A stretch of DNA of 64,000 nucleotides from Halobacteriales archaeon QS_4_69_31 (GCA_003021655.1 PXRP01000001.1:1-64000); one strand, 5' to 3'; shown: positions 28,426 to 36,353, numbered from the stretch's first letter. The notes: generated by a model not told the origin, from the sequence alone. Made by a program: numbers and translations.

Positions 28426-29877
28426 ATGACAGACACAACGCGCCTGTACATCGACGGTGAGTGGGCCCCGGCGGGCGACGGCGAGACCTTCGCCGTCGAG
28501 AACCCGGCCGACACCACGGAGACCGTCAACGAATACGCCAGAGGCGGCACCGAAGACGCGAAACGGGCCGTCGAGGCCGCGGCCGCTGCCCAGGCTGACT
28601 GGGCGGACACGCCGGCCCCCGACCGCGGAACCGTCCTCCGCGAGACCGGGAAGATACTCGAAGACCGCAAGGAGGAACTGACCGAGTTGCTCACCCACGA
28701 GGAGGGCAAGACACTCTCGGAGGCTGCACCCGAGGTACAGCGCACCATCGACATCTTCTACTACTACGCGGAGAAGGCCTTCGACGACGACGGGACGCGC
28801 AAGGGCGCCAGCGGCGGCCGCACGTCGGTCTACACCAAACTGGAACCGCTCGGGGTCGCCGGCCTCGTGACGCCGTGGAACTACCCGATCGCCATCCCGG
28901 CCTGGAAGATCGCCCCGGCGCTGGCGACCGGGAACACGATAGCGCTCAAGCCAGCCTCGAACGCACCCGGAGTGGCGGCGGAGACCGTCCGGGCGCTCGA
29001 AGACGCCGGCCTGCCCGACGGGGTCATCAACTTCGTCCCCGGGTCCGGGAGCGAGGTCGGCGAGGTGCTCACGAGCCACGACGCGGTCGACGCTGTGTCG
29101 TTCACCGGCAGCGCCGAGGTCGGCCACCACGTCTACCAGCAGGCCACCGAGGGCACCAAGCGCGCACAGGCCGAGATGGGCGGGAAGAACCCTGCTATCA
29201 TCACCGACTCCGCGGACGTCGACGAGGCCGTCGACACCGTCGGGGCCGGCGCGTTCGGTGTTACTGGCCAGGCCTGTACTGCTAACTCGCGTGCGATCGT
29301 CCACACGGACGTCTACGACGAGTTCCTCGACGGTATCGTCGAGTACGCCGAGTCGATCGAGATCGGCCCCGGCCTCGAAGACCCCGACATGGGACCGCAC
29401 GTCAGCCAGGGCGAACTCGACTCGACGCTGGAGTACGTCGACGTCGGCGTCGAGGAAGGCGCGACGCTCGAAACCGGCGGCGAACGACTCGACGACGGCG
29501 CGTACGCCGACGGCTACTTCGTCACGCCCGCCGTGTTCTCCGATGTCTCCCGGGACATGCGGATCTTCCAGGAGGAGATCTTCGGCCCCGTGCTCGCCGT
29601 CACCGAGGTCGAGAGCTTCGACGAGGCCGTCGACGTCGCCAACGACAGCCAGTTCGGCCTCTCGGCGAGCGTCGTTACCGACGACCTCGCCGAAGCCCAC
29701 GAGTTCGTCGACCGCTCCGAGTCCGGCGTCGTCAAGGTCAACGAGAAGACCACGGGATTGGGACTGCACGTCCCCTTCGGCGGCGTCAAAAACTCCTCGA
29801 CCAACACCCACCGCGAACAGGGTGACGCCGGCCTGGACTTTTTCACCCAGACCAAGACTGTCTATCTGAACCACTGA
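28426..29877 (+). CDS. Aldehyde dehydrogenase, probable alpha-ketoglutarate semialdehyde dehydrogenase (XacF-like)
   Basis: 483-residue NAD(P)-dependent aldehyde dehydrogenase. Landmarks are TPWNYPIAIP, the general base E250 in AEMGGKNP and the nucleophile C284 in GQACTANSR, 34 residues apart as usual. The C-terminal EIFGPVLAVTEV and FGGVKNSS motifs are also present. ATG 28426 (MTDTTRLYIDGEW) is the natural family start. Beside a sugar-acid dehydratase and with an XacE-like dehydratase in the window, the last step of oxidative pentose degradation (2,5-dioxopentanoate to alpha-ketoglutarate) is the best inference. Succinate-semialdehyde-type activity is an alternative. Confidence 0.86.
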   Translation: MTDTTRLYIDGEWAPAGDGETFAVENPADTTETVNEYARGGTEDAKRAVEAAAAAQADWADTPAPDRGTVLRETGKILEDRKEELTELLTHEEGKTLSEAAPEVQRTIDIFYYYAEKAFDDDGTRKGASGGRTSVYTKLEPLGVAGLVTPWNYPIAIPAWKIAPALATGNTIALKPASNAPGVAAETVRALEDAGLPDGVINFVPGSGSEVGEVLTSHDAVDAVSFTGSAEVGHHVYQQATEGTKRAQAEMGGKNPAIITDSADVDEAVDTVGAGAFGVTGQACTANSRAIVHTDVYDEFLDGIVEYAESIEIGPGLEDPDMGPHVSQGELDSTLEYVDVGVEEGATLETGGERLDDGAYADGYFVTPAVFSDVSRDMRIFQEEIFGPVLAVTEVESFDEAVDVANDSQFGLSASVVTDDLAEAHEFVDRSESGVVKVNEKTTGLGLHVPFGGVKNSSTNTHREQGDAGLDFFTQTKTVYLNH

Positions 29878-30411
29878 GGACTCGCCCCAGATCGTCGCGC
29901 TCGTGCCCAGGTCGGCGACCACCTCACTCCCTGGTCCGGCTGGGTCCTGGCGTCTGCACTGCTGGTCCCACGGAGCGGGGGCACGCGTGCCGGCGCCAGT
30001 CCGGCCCCTAAGTCACGGATACAGAACGCTGTTTTCAGGAGGTGAACGCTATTCCCAAACCGTGGAGGGATCCACACTACACCACCCGTCGATACCTCCG
30101 CGTGACACGTGTGAGACAGAGACCGTGTCGGATCGAATAATTACACGATTACGAGTGTAATTCCGAACAAAGTGTCGTATCCACCGTTCACACGGCCGCC
30201 CTGGCAGGCCCCCGGGCGGCCACCAGCCGTCGGGTTCCGGTTCGCACATTTTTCGAACGGTTAAAAGGCTACAAACGAGTCTCGCAGTAGCTGGCTTTTC
30301 ATCACCCAATCTCGCCCTGAAACAAGCACGAGCAAGCGAAACGGACTCTAAATTGTTGATTTAGGTCGAACCGTATGATCCATGATAGCACTGGTACAAA
30401 CGAGGTGAATA
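29878..30411. other. Intergenic stretch at the edge of the accessory region
   Basis: 530 bases without a credible gene. Base composition drops from GC-rich to AT-rich across it, marking the left boundary of the accessory region. It contains the dyad at 30139-30162. The AT-rich TAAATTGTTGATTTAGG near 30350-30365 may hold the promoter of the wHTH frame that follows. Confidence 0.5.
30139..30162. promoter_or_regulatory. Dyad operator-like site ATTACA-N10-TGTAAT (copy 2)
   Basis: AATTACAC and GTGTAATT form a perfect 8-base inverted repeat around GATTACGA. Read as ATTACA-N10-TGTAAT it matches copy 1 at 16090-16111 in half-sites, spacing and part of the spacer. It lies about 260 bases after the aldehyde dehydrogenase stop and 250 bases before the next gene. 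Confidence 0.5.
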
Positions 30412-30876
30412 GTGACTGATCGCAATAATGCAGGAGGAGAGGCAGGTGCACCGTCCCCCGATGAGTTCGATAAAAGCGAGATAGACCGAATTGTGGAGTT
30501 CCTCTCGAAGACAGGTGGAGTGATGCTATTAGCCGAGTTGCAGGACGAACCGAAGCGATTCGTGGTGCTACGGGACGACCTGAAAGTCAGTTCAGCAACG
30601 ATCCGGAACCGACTTAAAGACGCGAAAGACCTCGGATTGGTGTCGGACGAGCCAGATTATAACGACCAGGGGCAGAAGCGCCACCCACTGACCGCAAAAG
30701 GCTAGGTCATCGCGGACGAATTGCAGCTGACGGATCTTGCTCGTATTCAGAAACAGATTTGGAAATTAGAAGCCGAATTTGGAGATCATCTTGAGCAGTT
30801 CGAGGTTACGCTCATGGAGAAGACGAATGAGTTGAATGAAAAATTCCAGCGTGAACTGACGAGCAGATATAACTAG
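30412..30876 (+). pseudogene. wHTH regulator gene interrupted by an in-frame amber codon
   Basis: A 154-codon frame (GTG start 30412, stop TAG 30874) is split by a TAG at 30703-30705. The first 97 codons give a winged-helix protein (EFLSKTGGVMLLAELQ, LKVSSATIRNRLKDAKDLGLV, QKRHPLTAKG). After the amber, the same frame runs on for 56 codons with a helical, coiled-coil-like sequence starting VIADELQLTDLARIQKQIW. In related haloarchaeal wHTH proteins LTAKG continues directly into such a helix. A nonsense mutation is the likely cause, although a 97-residue truncated regulator could still fold. Codon use is AT-rich compared with the chromosome. Confidence 0.6.
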
Positions 30877-31102
30877 TCACTATCCAATGTCTTAGCATCA
30901 AATCTCTTCATCAAGTGTCTTTATCTGATCAAATTTCTTTATTAAGTCCCGCGTAAACGGTGAAAAGCAAGAGGTTCTCAAACCGGCGTGCATCTCTACC
31001 CCTAAAGATTGCACTTCAACAGGATTCGGACTATAGACATTGTGTCGATAGTGTTATTTAATAACCAACAGGTTTATTGGCCAATTAGCAAACCTTTCTT
31101 CC

Positions 31103-31996
31103 ATGGCAAAGATTCTTGATGGTGAGGCACTCGCTGAGGAACTCCGGAAGGGGCTTCGAGAGTCGGTGAAGAACCTTGCGGACGTGGGCGCGCGCCCGGG
31201 TCTAGCGACTGTTCATATGGGTGATGATCCCGCCGCCGAATCTTACATCAAGATGAAACAGAGGGACTGTGAGGAACTTGGCATCAACGGGACTCATGTC
31301 GACATTGACTCCAATGCCCCCGCGGAAGAACTCTATGACGTGCTGGCGGAATTGAATGAAGATCCTGATATTCACGGAATTCTTGTTCAGGACGATGTTC
31401 CCGAACACATAGACTGGCTTGAAGCGGTCAGTCACATTGACCCCCTCAAAGATGTAGACGGCCTTCACCCGAACAATGTAGGTCGGCTCGTTGCTGGTAA
31501 TTCTAGGTTTGTCCCTTGTACCCCTCTTGGCATCCAGAAACTTCTAACTGAGGAGAATATCGAGATCGAAAGTGCAGATGTTGTCATAGTCAATCGGTCT
31601 ATGATTGTAGGCAAGCCTCTCTCTAATCTTCTTATTCAGAAGACAGATGGTGGGAATGCTACAGTCACCCTCTGCCACTCCCGAACGAGGAATCTCGCAG
31701 AAAAAACCCGACAGGCAGACATTCTCGTTGTCGCTGTCGATAACCCCGAATTTATTGACGGATCAATGGTAAGTGAAGGAACGACGGTCGTTGACGTTGG
31801 TATCGGCCGAATTGATGCCGATAATGAGAAGGGATACGAACTCGTGGGGGATGTAGACTTCGAGAGTGTTGAGCCAAAGGCAGACTATATTGCACCTGTT
31901 CCCGGTGGTGTTGGACCTCTAACGCGAGTGATACTACACAACAATACAATCAAGGCAGCGAAACTCCAGGAAGGTATTGACTTCGAAACTGAATAG
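31103..31996 (+). CDS. folD: Methylenetetrahydrofolate dehydrogenase / methenyltetrahydrofolate cyclohydrolase (low-GC copy)
   Basis: Bifunctional folate one-carbon enzyme, 297 residues. Y48 and catalytic K52 (SYIKMKQ), LKDVDGLHPNNVGRL, PCTPLGIQKLL, the nucleotide-binding NRSMIVGKPLSNLL and PVPGGVGPLTRVIL all match FolD. The usual GILVQLPLP appears here as GILVQDDVP. Codon use is far more AT-rich than in the flanking chromosome, and the gene sits in an island with a decayed regulator, a toxin-antitoxin pair and an integrase. Horizontal acquisition is likely. Whether the host has another folD cannot be seen here. An AT-rich TTATTTAATAACC near 31052-31064 is the probable promoter. Confidence 0.9.
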   Translation: MAKILDGEALAEELRKGLRESVKNLADVGARPGLATVHMGDDPAAESYIKMKQRDCEELGINGTHVDIDSNAPAEELYDVLAELNEDPDIHGILVQDDVPEHIDWLEAVSHIDPLKDVDGLHPNNVGRLVAGNSRFVPCTPLGIQKLLTEENIEIESADVVIVNRSMIVGKPLSNLLIQKTDGGNATVTLCHSRTRNLAEKTRQADILVVAVDNPEFIDGSMVSEGTTVVDVGIGRIDADNEKGYELVGDVDFESVEPKADYIAPVPGGVGPLTRVILHNNTIKAAKLQEGIDFETE

Positions 31997-32045
31997 GGGT
32001 AATCAGAGCTTCTCGAATACAAAAATGACAGTATTTAGCATCTAC

Positions 32046-32648
32046 TCAGGGTGGGAGGACATCGTTATCTAGTATCTCGGAACAATCGACCGGAATGCTT
32101 GACCAAGCGTTCTTGACAACTTCGTATCCGGTCCATCCTTCCGTCTGGATCATCTCACCTGTCGCCTCACAGAACTCGGCCTTCGAAATACGCCCGCTAT
32201 CGTAGAGAACGTAGAGCAGATACGGTGGTCCCACAACGTCAATGTCGTATTCGTGGTCCTCAACCAGTCGCCGGATCGACCGACGCGCAGCTCCGTCGAG
32301 AAGCGAGACGACCTGATATGATTCACCGTGTTCGGAGAGCTCCTGCTTCAGTGATTCCTCACCCGCGTCCGGCCCGTGTGGTCGGGGAACGACAGTCACA
32401 CACGACCACGACGAGGAGTCATCGTCTAAGTGCTCAAGCACGCGCTGGCTGCCTCGTTTCAGGTACTGTTCGCGGCTTCCTTCCGGCGCGTGCGTGTTCG
32501 AGTTGACGTGGTTCTGCAGTTCGTGCTTACAGACGTTCGTGGTCGTGAGAGCGAGTGACTCTGCCAGCACGTCCCACTGGTTAGTGTTCGCAACGGAAAT
32601 CAGGGAACTCGTATCGGCCAGGAGCGGGTGGCGAGGTTCACTCGCCAT
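32046..32648 (-). CDS. PIN-like domain protein, probable toxin
   Basis: 200 residues from ATG 32648 (MASEPRHPLLADTSSLIS). It starts with the PIN signature (ADTSSLISVA, first acidic residue) followed by a Glu in KHELQNH and acidic residues around LLDGAARRS and DIDVVGPPYLL. It is longer than a minimal VapC, with an insertion of about 60 residues in the middle. The upstream gene overlaps its start by 11 bases and encodes a small regulator-like protein, the usual layout of a toxin-antitoxin operon. RNase activity is inferred from the fold only. Confidence 0.6.
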   Translation of the reverse strand: MASEPRHPLLADTSSLISVANTNQWDVLAESLALTTTNVCKHELQNHVNSNTHAPEGSREQYLKRGSQRVLEHLDDDSSSWSCVTVVPRPHGPDAGEESLKQELSEHGESYQVVSLLDGAARRSIRRLVEDHEYDIDVVGPPYLLYVLYDSGRISKAEFCEATGEMIQTEGWTGYEVVKNAWSSIPVDCSEILDNDVLPP

Positions 32649-32964
32649 CGCTATCAGCAAGGAATGCCGACGTATCTCGCTCCATTGCCGACTCGAACGC
32701 GTCTTTCTCCGCTTCCATCTGGTCGATTTTCTCACCGAGGAGAACCCGAGCTACGTCTTCGTCGATTTCACCACGGCTGTATCGTTCGTAGACCGCGATC
32801 TCGTCCTGTTCGTCTAGAGACCGGCGGAGCATCTCAATCAACCCGGTCCGGGCAAGCTCGCTCACATTGACGCCGCCAATATGAACCTCATCAAGCAGCT
32901 CCGCAGCCTCTTTTTCGGCCCCGGCACGGAACTGAATCGTTTCATCGTAGCTTGAACCGCTCAT
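32638..32964 (-). CDS. Putative antitoxin partner of the PIN-like protein
   Basis: 108-residue acidic protein. The N-terminal part (IQFRAGAEKEAAELLDEV, NVSELARTGLIEMLRRSL) looks like a ribbon-helix-helix or similar DNA-binding segment. The middle (YERYSRGEIDEDVARVLLGEKID) resembles the UPF0175-like helical antitoxin pattern. The C-terminal tail would bind the toxin. It is first in a two-gene leftward operon, overlapping the PIN-like gene by 11 bases. Confidence 0.6.
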   Translation of the reverse strand: MSGSSYDETIQFRAGAEKEAAELLDEVHIGGVNVSELARTGLIEMLRRSLDEQDEIAVYERYSRGEIDEDVARVLLGEKIDQMEAEKDAFESAMERDTSAFLADSDGE

Positions 32965-33311
32965 AGAGAAGCGTTCGCCGCGCAGGGAGTTATATGTTAT
33001 GACGTGTAATGACTTGTTAGTACATCTCTCTTCGGTACCTCAGTACGCGAGTTCATCTCGATTCGTGACCACTGTCGATCTTCTTGACAATATGACAGTG
33101 TTCTGACTAAGTGGGGCCTTGACCGGGCTATTGGCTTCTCAGAGCCTGTGATGACTCGGGTATTGTCATGGGATTGGCAGTTTGTAGGTTTCTACATTCG
33201 GAACTTGTGGCGTGTCCGGACGTGCATTTGATATAGCGATATATGATTTATCTACGTCGTCTCGGACAGTGAGATCCCGGCCAGTTCCGGTAGACACCAC
33301 CGTCAGAATCG
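32965..33311. other. Intergenic region with transposase-like remnant and left inverted repeat
   Basis: About 350 bases without an intact gene. A rightward frame at about 33104-33232 encodes KWGLDRAIGF followed by FVGFYIRNLWRV, which resembles the C-terminal end of an IS4-type haloarchaeal transposase. There is no start and the upstream frame has stops, so it is at most a remnant. The 23-base inverted repeat at 33228-33250 lies to its right. Confidence 0.35.
33228..33250 (+). repeat. 23-bp inverted repeat, left copy
   Basis: Begins TTGATATAGCGATATA and ends GATTTA. It matches the reverse complement of 36005-36027 at 22 of 23 positions. It contains an internal dyad, ATATA-GCGA-TATAT, like the core of a tyrosine-recombinase crossover site. 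It lies 62 bases from the 3' end of the integrase gene. Confidence 0.75.
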
Positions 33312-34343
33312 TCAGCGCGGCAGAATTCGGTAGACGTTCGATTCGTAGACCTCGCGCACGCGGTCACCCCAGTCGTGGGTGTAGGTGTCGATGACGTCGG
33401 AGGCGACGTCGCCGCGGAGGTACTTGACGACTCCGCGGTCGCCGGTCCGGTCACGAAGGTGCGTAGTGAAGAAATGGCGGAAGTAGTGTGGTGTCACGTT
33501 CTCCTCGGCGCCGCCGCCCTCGCGGTACCAGTCCTGTCGCCGTGCGTGGGTTTCGACGAGGTGGTGGACCATGTCCGGCGTAAGCCGTTTCCCCCAGTCG
33601 CCTGACGTGCTGACAAACAGCGGGCGTGCGTCCGACCGCGGGTCCGGGCGCACCGCCAGCCATTCGCGCAGGACGGTCGCGAGTTCGTCGTCGACGGGGA
33701 CCGTCGTGGCACGTTTCCGCTTGTTAGAGGCCGTGCGCGTCTCGCCGTTGTACGCCTCGCCACGTGCCGGTTCGTCGGCCACGTAGACGGACCGGGGTCG
33801 GCCGTCGAGTCGCGGACGCGGGCCCGTCTCGACCGGTCCCCGCCCGAGGTGTAGGTCCCGAGAGTCGAGATTGCAGAGCTCACCGGCTCGCATACCCGTT
33901 TTGAGCAATGTGACGATTACCGCACGGTTTAGCGGGTGGCCGATGTCGTCGACGAACGACCGCATCGCGGGCACGGAGATGTCCCGCCGCTGGGGGTCGG
34001 TAGAGATCGATTCGTCGATCTCCTCCATCACCAGCGTCATCGGATTCTCCTCGAAGCGCCCGACCTCGCTCATGTACGCGTAAAACCGGTGGAGGTAGGA
34101 GGCATAGGTGGCGACAGTACTCTCCCCGACGTCACCCCGGAGCTGGTGGACCCACGCCATGCAGTCCCTGTGGTTCGCGTCATCCAGGGACAGCCCGCGA
34201 CCCTCCAGGTAGGATTCGAACTCCCGGAGGACGCGCTCGTACGCGTCTCTGGTCCGCCGACTCTTTCCCTGGAAGGTGATGTCCTCGAGGAAGTACATCA
34301 CCGGGTCACCCGTCCCACCGCCGGGGTCTGTGTCGCTACTCAT
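33312..34343 (-). CDS. Tyrosine recombinase / XerC-D-type integrase
   Basis: 343 residues. A SAM-like N-terminal domain (TRDAYERVLREFESYL, TVATYASYLHRFYAYM) precedes the catalytic domain, with R152 (KTGMRAGEL), H286-x-x-R289 (PHYFRHFFTTHL), the His/Trp region after it, and nucleophile Y321 (VIDTYTHDWG). All key residues are present, so the enzyme should be active. It overlaps the upstream ribbon-helix-helix gene by 8 bases, a two-gene unit. Inverted copies of a 23-base sequence lie on either side of the pair. Confidence 0.9.
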   Translation of the reverse strand: MSSDTDPGGGTGDPVMYFLEDITFQGKSRRTRDAYERVLREFESYLEGRGLSLDDANHRDCMAWVHQLRGDVGESTVATYASYLHRFYAYMSEVGRFEENPMTLVMEEIDESISTDPQRRDISVPAMRSFVDDIGHPLNRAVIVTLLKTGMRAGELCNLDSRDLHLGRGPVETGPRPRLDGRPRSVYVADEPARGEAYNGETRTASNKRKRATTVPVDDELATVLREWLAVRPDPRSDARPLFVSTSGDWGKRLTPDMVHHLVETHARRQDWYREGGGAEENVTPHYFRHFFTTHLRDRTGDRGVVKYLRGDVASDVIDTYTHDWGDRVREVYESNVYRILPR

Positions 34344-34752
34344 CGACAGTGTACCCTCCGTTACGGCCGCTGTAGCGGACTCTGTCGGCCGACTGTAGCG
34401 CCTGGAGAGTCTCCTCGAGTTCCTCCTCGATACCGGCCGTCACGGCCGCCAGCAGCTCCTCCCAGGACATGTACGACTCCGCGGAGAGGGCATCGAGCAC
34501 CTGTGACTCCAGGTCGGCCGCGACCCCACTCGTGGAGTCGCCACCGCCGGCGTCCCCGGACCCGCCGTCGTCGGTGTCGCTCGACTCGTCACCGTCGGAG
34601 AAGCCCCGCCGACCGGCCTGGACCATCGTGCGCACGAACTCGCTCCGGCTCATGTCCAGCTCCTCGGCGTGGGCATCCCACTCGTCGCGCTGGTATCTCG
34701 GGACGTAGGTCTGGACCGTCACCCGCTCGGTGTCGACCTCCGGATCCGACAT
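34336..34752 (-). CDS. Ribbon-helix-helix-like protein paired with the integrase (DUF5805-like)
   Basis: 138 residues from ATG 34752 (MSDPEVDTERVTVQTY). The N-terminal half (RVTVQTYVPRYQRDEW, MSRSEFVRTMVQAGRRG) has the strand-helix-helix pattern of an RHH DNA-binding protein. An Asp/Gly/Ser linker and a C-terminal wHTH-like part (SWEELLAAVTAGIEEELEET, DRVRYSGRNGGYTVDE) follow. I believe this is the haloarchaeal DUF5805 type often found before integrases, but that name is from memory. A perfect 7-base inverted repeat 28 bases upstream of the start may be its own operator. Confidence 0.7.
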   Translation of the reverse strand: MSDPEVDTERVTVQTYVPRYQRDEWDAHAEELDMSRSEFVRTMVQAGRRGFSDGDESSDTDDGGSGDAGGGDSTSGVAADLESQVLDALSAESYMSWEELLAAVTAGIEEELEETLQALQSADRVRYSGRNGGYTVDE

Positions 34753-36004
34753 GTCTTCCCCATCGACCCCCGCCACAATGAATCTAACTGTAGATTCACG
34801 GCTAAAGGCCCTTATTTGTAATTGTGACTTCCGAAGGCGGCGAAAGGCCCCAATTTTATTTGTGAAACTAAGTCTTCTATCCTCTGTCATTCACACACAC
34901 ACACAACTAAAAATTCATCCAAGGACCCGGTCGGCCGTCGCCGAGTGACGAGAGACGGCCACCGTCGACGGACCCGTCTCTGTCGGTGTGACCCCGAGGG
35001 TCGAGGGCTGGAAGACCACCCTTTACAGAGTTTCTCGAAATGCACAGGAACCGATCCCCGGGACACGTAGCCAGCCTCATCCCGACGTCTCCGTTGGCCC
35101 GGAGGGGATCACAGGGTGGCGATCGTGGGTCCCGCGTTTCGCCGGTTGCTCATCGAGAATTCTGGGAGAGCGTGTGACGAACCACAGCTCCACCATGGAC
35201 CCGCGGGACCCAGGACTCGCTGGCAGTAGTCGTGCTGTCCGTACTGACAGGACAGGTATTGGGGGCCAGAGCCGCTCCAGCGAAAGACTCTCACGGCCGG
35301 GGCTCTGCCGGTCCCCCCCGAACCGACGAACAGTCCCGGGTCCCCGTACCAGGGACAGGGACGGTGGTTTTGAACTATTACTGTCAAAATAGGTCCCCGG
35401 TCGTATAATTTTACTGGTAGTATTACCGCTACGAGAGTACGGGGTTTGCCTGTTACACTGGTGGCACTCTGTGGACTCGACACCAAGAGTTGTAACCCTC
35501 AAGTGTAGAATGGCACTTTCGGTCATCTGCAGTGTGATATCGGGAGTCTCGAATCAAAAACCGACCGCACCGGCCAACGGTATCCGTCGCCTTAATCTCC
35601 CTGCTGACGGTCGTCGCCCACCCGTGACCGAGAGGACAGGCTGACGAAACCCGTTGTCTCCGTATGACAGATTCGAACACAGTATCGAATCATTTTAATT
35701 CTAGTGTAGGGCCCGCGTACCATTCCGAGTCTCGAAGCCACCGCCGTCGAGGGCAGGGACATTCACAGACGGTCGCCTGGCACGACTGGCCCGCCAGGGC
35801 CGGGGTTCGGTCACGCAATGGTCCTGACCGACTCGCTTGCACAGAAAGAGTGTTAGAAATACAAACGAGTTTTGAGTTTCAACAATTTTCGTATGTGCTA
35901 TGGTCCCGGACTACAGCAAGGTCACACTCGATCCTTCGTTGCCCAGGCGTTGCGGGCTGACTGGACAGGCTACGGTGGGCCATTCCACCGTCAAACGGTG
36001 TACG
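34753..36004. other. 1.25-kb gene-poor stretch
   Basis: Upstream of the RHH gene. Several frames are open on both strands but none has convincing codon use, composition or family similarity. It contains the inverted repeat at 34780-34797 and a CA-dinucleotide run at about 34892-34906. I see no RNA gene. Decayed coding sequence is possible but not recognisable. Confidence 0.5.
34780..34797. promoter_or_regulatory. Inverted repeat upstream of the RHH/integrase operon
   Basis: GAATCTA-actg-TAGATTC, perfect 7-base arms with a 4-base spacer, 28 bases before the RHH gene start at 34752. The position suits autoregulation by the RHH protein. Confidence 0.5.
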
Positions 36005-36027
36005 TAAATCGTATATCGCTATATCAA
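36005..36027 (-). repeat. 23-bp inverted repeat, right copy
   Basis: Reads TAAATCGTATATCGCTATAT then CAA on the + strand, the reverse complement of 33228-33250 with a single mismatch. The two copies are 2.8 kb apart in opposite orientation and enclose the integrase and RHH genes. Confidence 0.75.
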
Positions 36028-36029
36028 TT

Positions 36030-36353
36030 AGGGAGTGTCGAGTCGGATTCAGAACTCCTCGTTTCGGACGAAGAAATTCGCGGCTCCGATGAAACCAGCT
36101 TCGCTCGCAAGGCACTAAATCTAGCCCGGAGAGGTGCTATTTTGCCGATAGCGGAAGCCGAAGTGTCGGTCGACTGGATCGAAAACCGCACACTGAACTA
36201 TCCCGTCGGAATCGCAACCGTCGAGGAGTTTACGGGAGAACTGTTCGACCTCGAAGCGTTCCGCGATGGCAACCAGTTCCTCTACCTCGGCGCGGGCGAC
36301 GTTCCTGGCTGCCGGGCGAAACGTTCTCGTCGCTGGCACCCGTCTCACCTGGT
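36030..36353 (+). pseudogene. Remnant of an alpha/beta-hydrolase-like gene
   Basis: A rightward frame starting right after the inverted repeat encodes GAILPIAEAEV, RTLNYPVGIATVEEF, and GELFDLEAFRDGNQFLYLGA. These resemble the central part of a haloarchaeal esterase-like alpha/beta hydrolase (NYPVG, FDxEAF, QFLYLGAxD). The frame loses similarity after GAGDVPG and has no start, nucleophile serine or C-terminus. It is best read as a gene fragment left by rearrangement at the repeat. The assignment is from memory of the family. Confidence 0.4.

Noticed and set aside
30703-30705. Programmed readthrough or pyrrolysine at the amber codon of the wHTH gene
   Set aside because: Pyrrolysine decoding is known from methanogens and some other lineages, not expected in haloarchaea, and nothing here resembles its machinery. 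A second gene with an amber codon in the window is plainly decayed, so nonsense mutation is favoured.
34892-34906. CA-dinucleotide run as a phase-variable switch
   Set aside because: It lies more than 100 bases upstream of the RHH gene start and in no coding frame, so slippage would not alter a protein. A promoter effect cannot be supported.
34988-35392. 134-codon frame in the gene-poor stretch
   Set aside because: Unusual mix of Arg, Pro and Ser with no domain pattern. The opposite strand is equally open, so it was not called.
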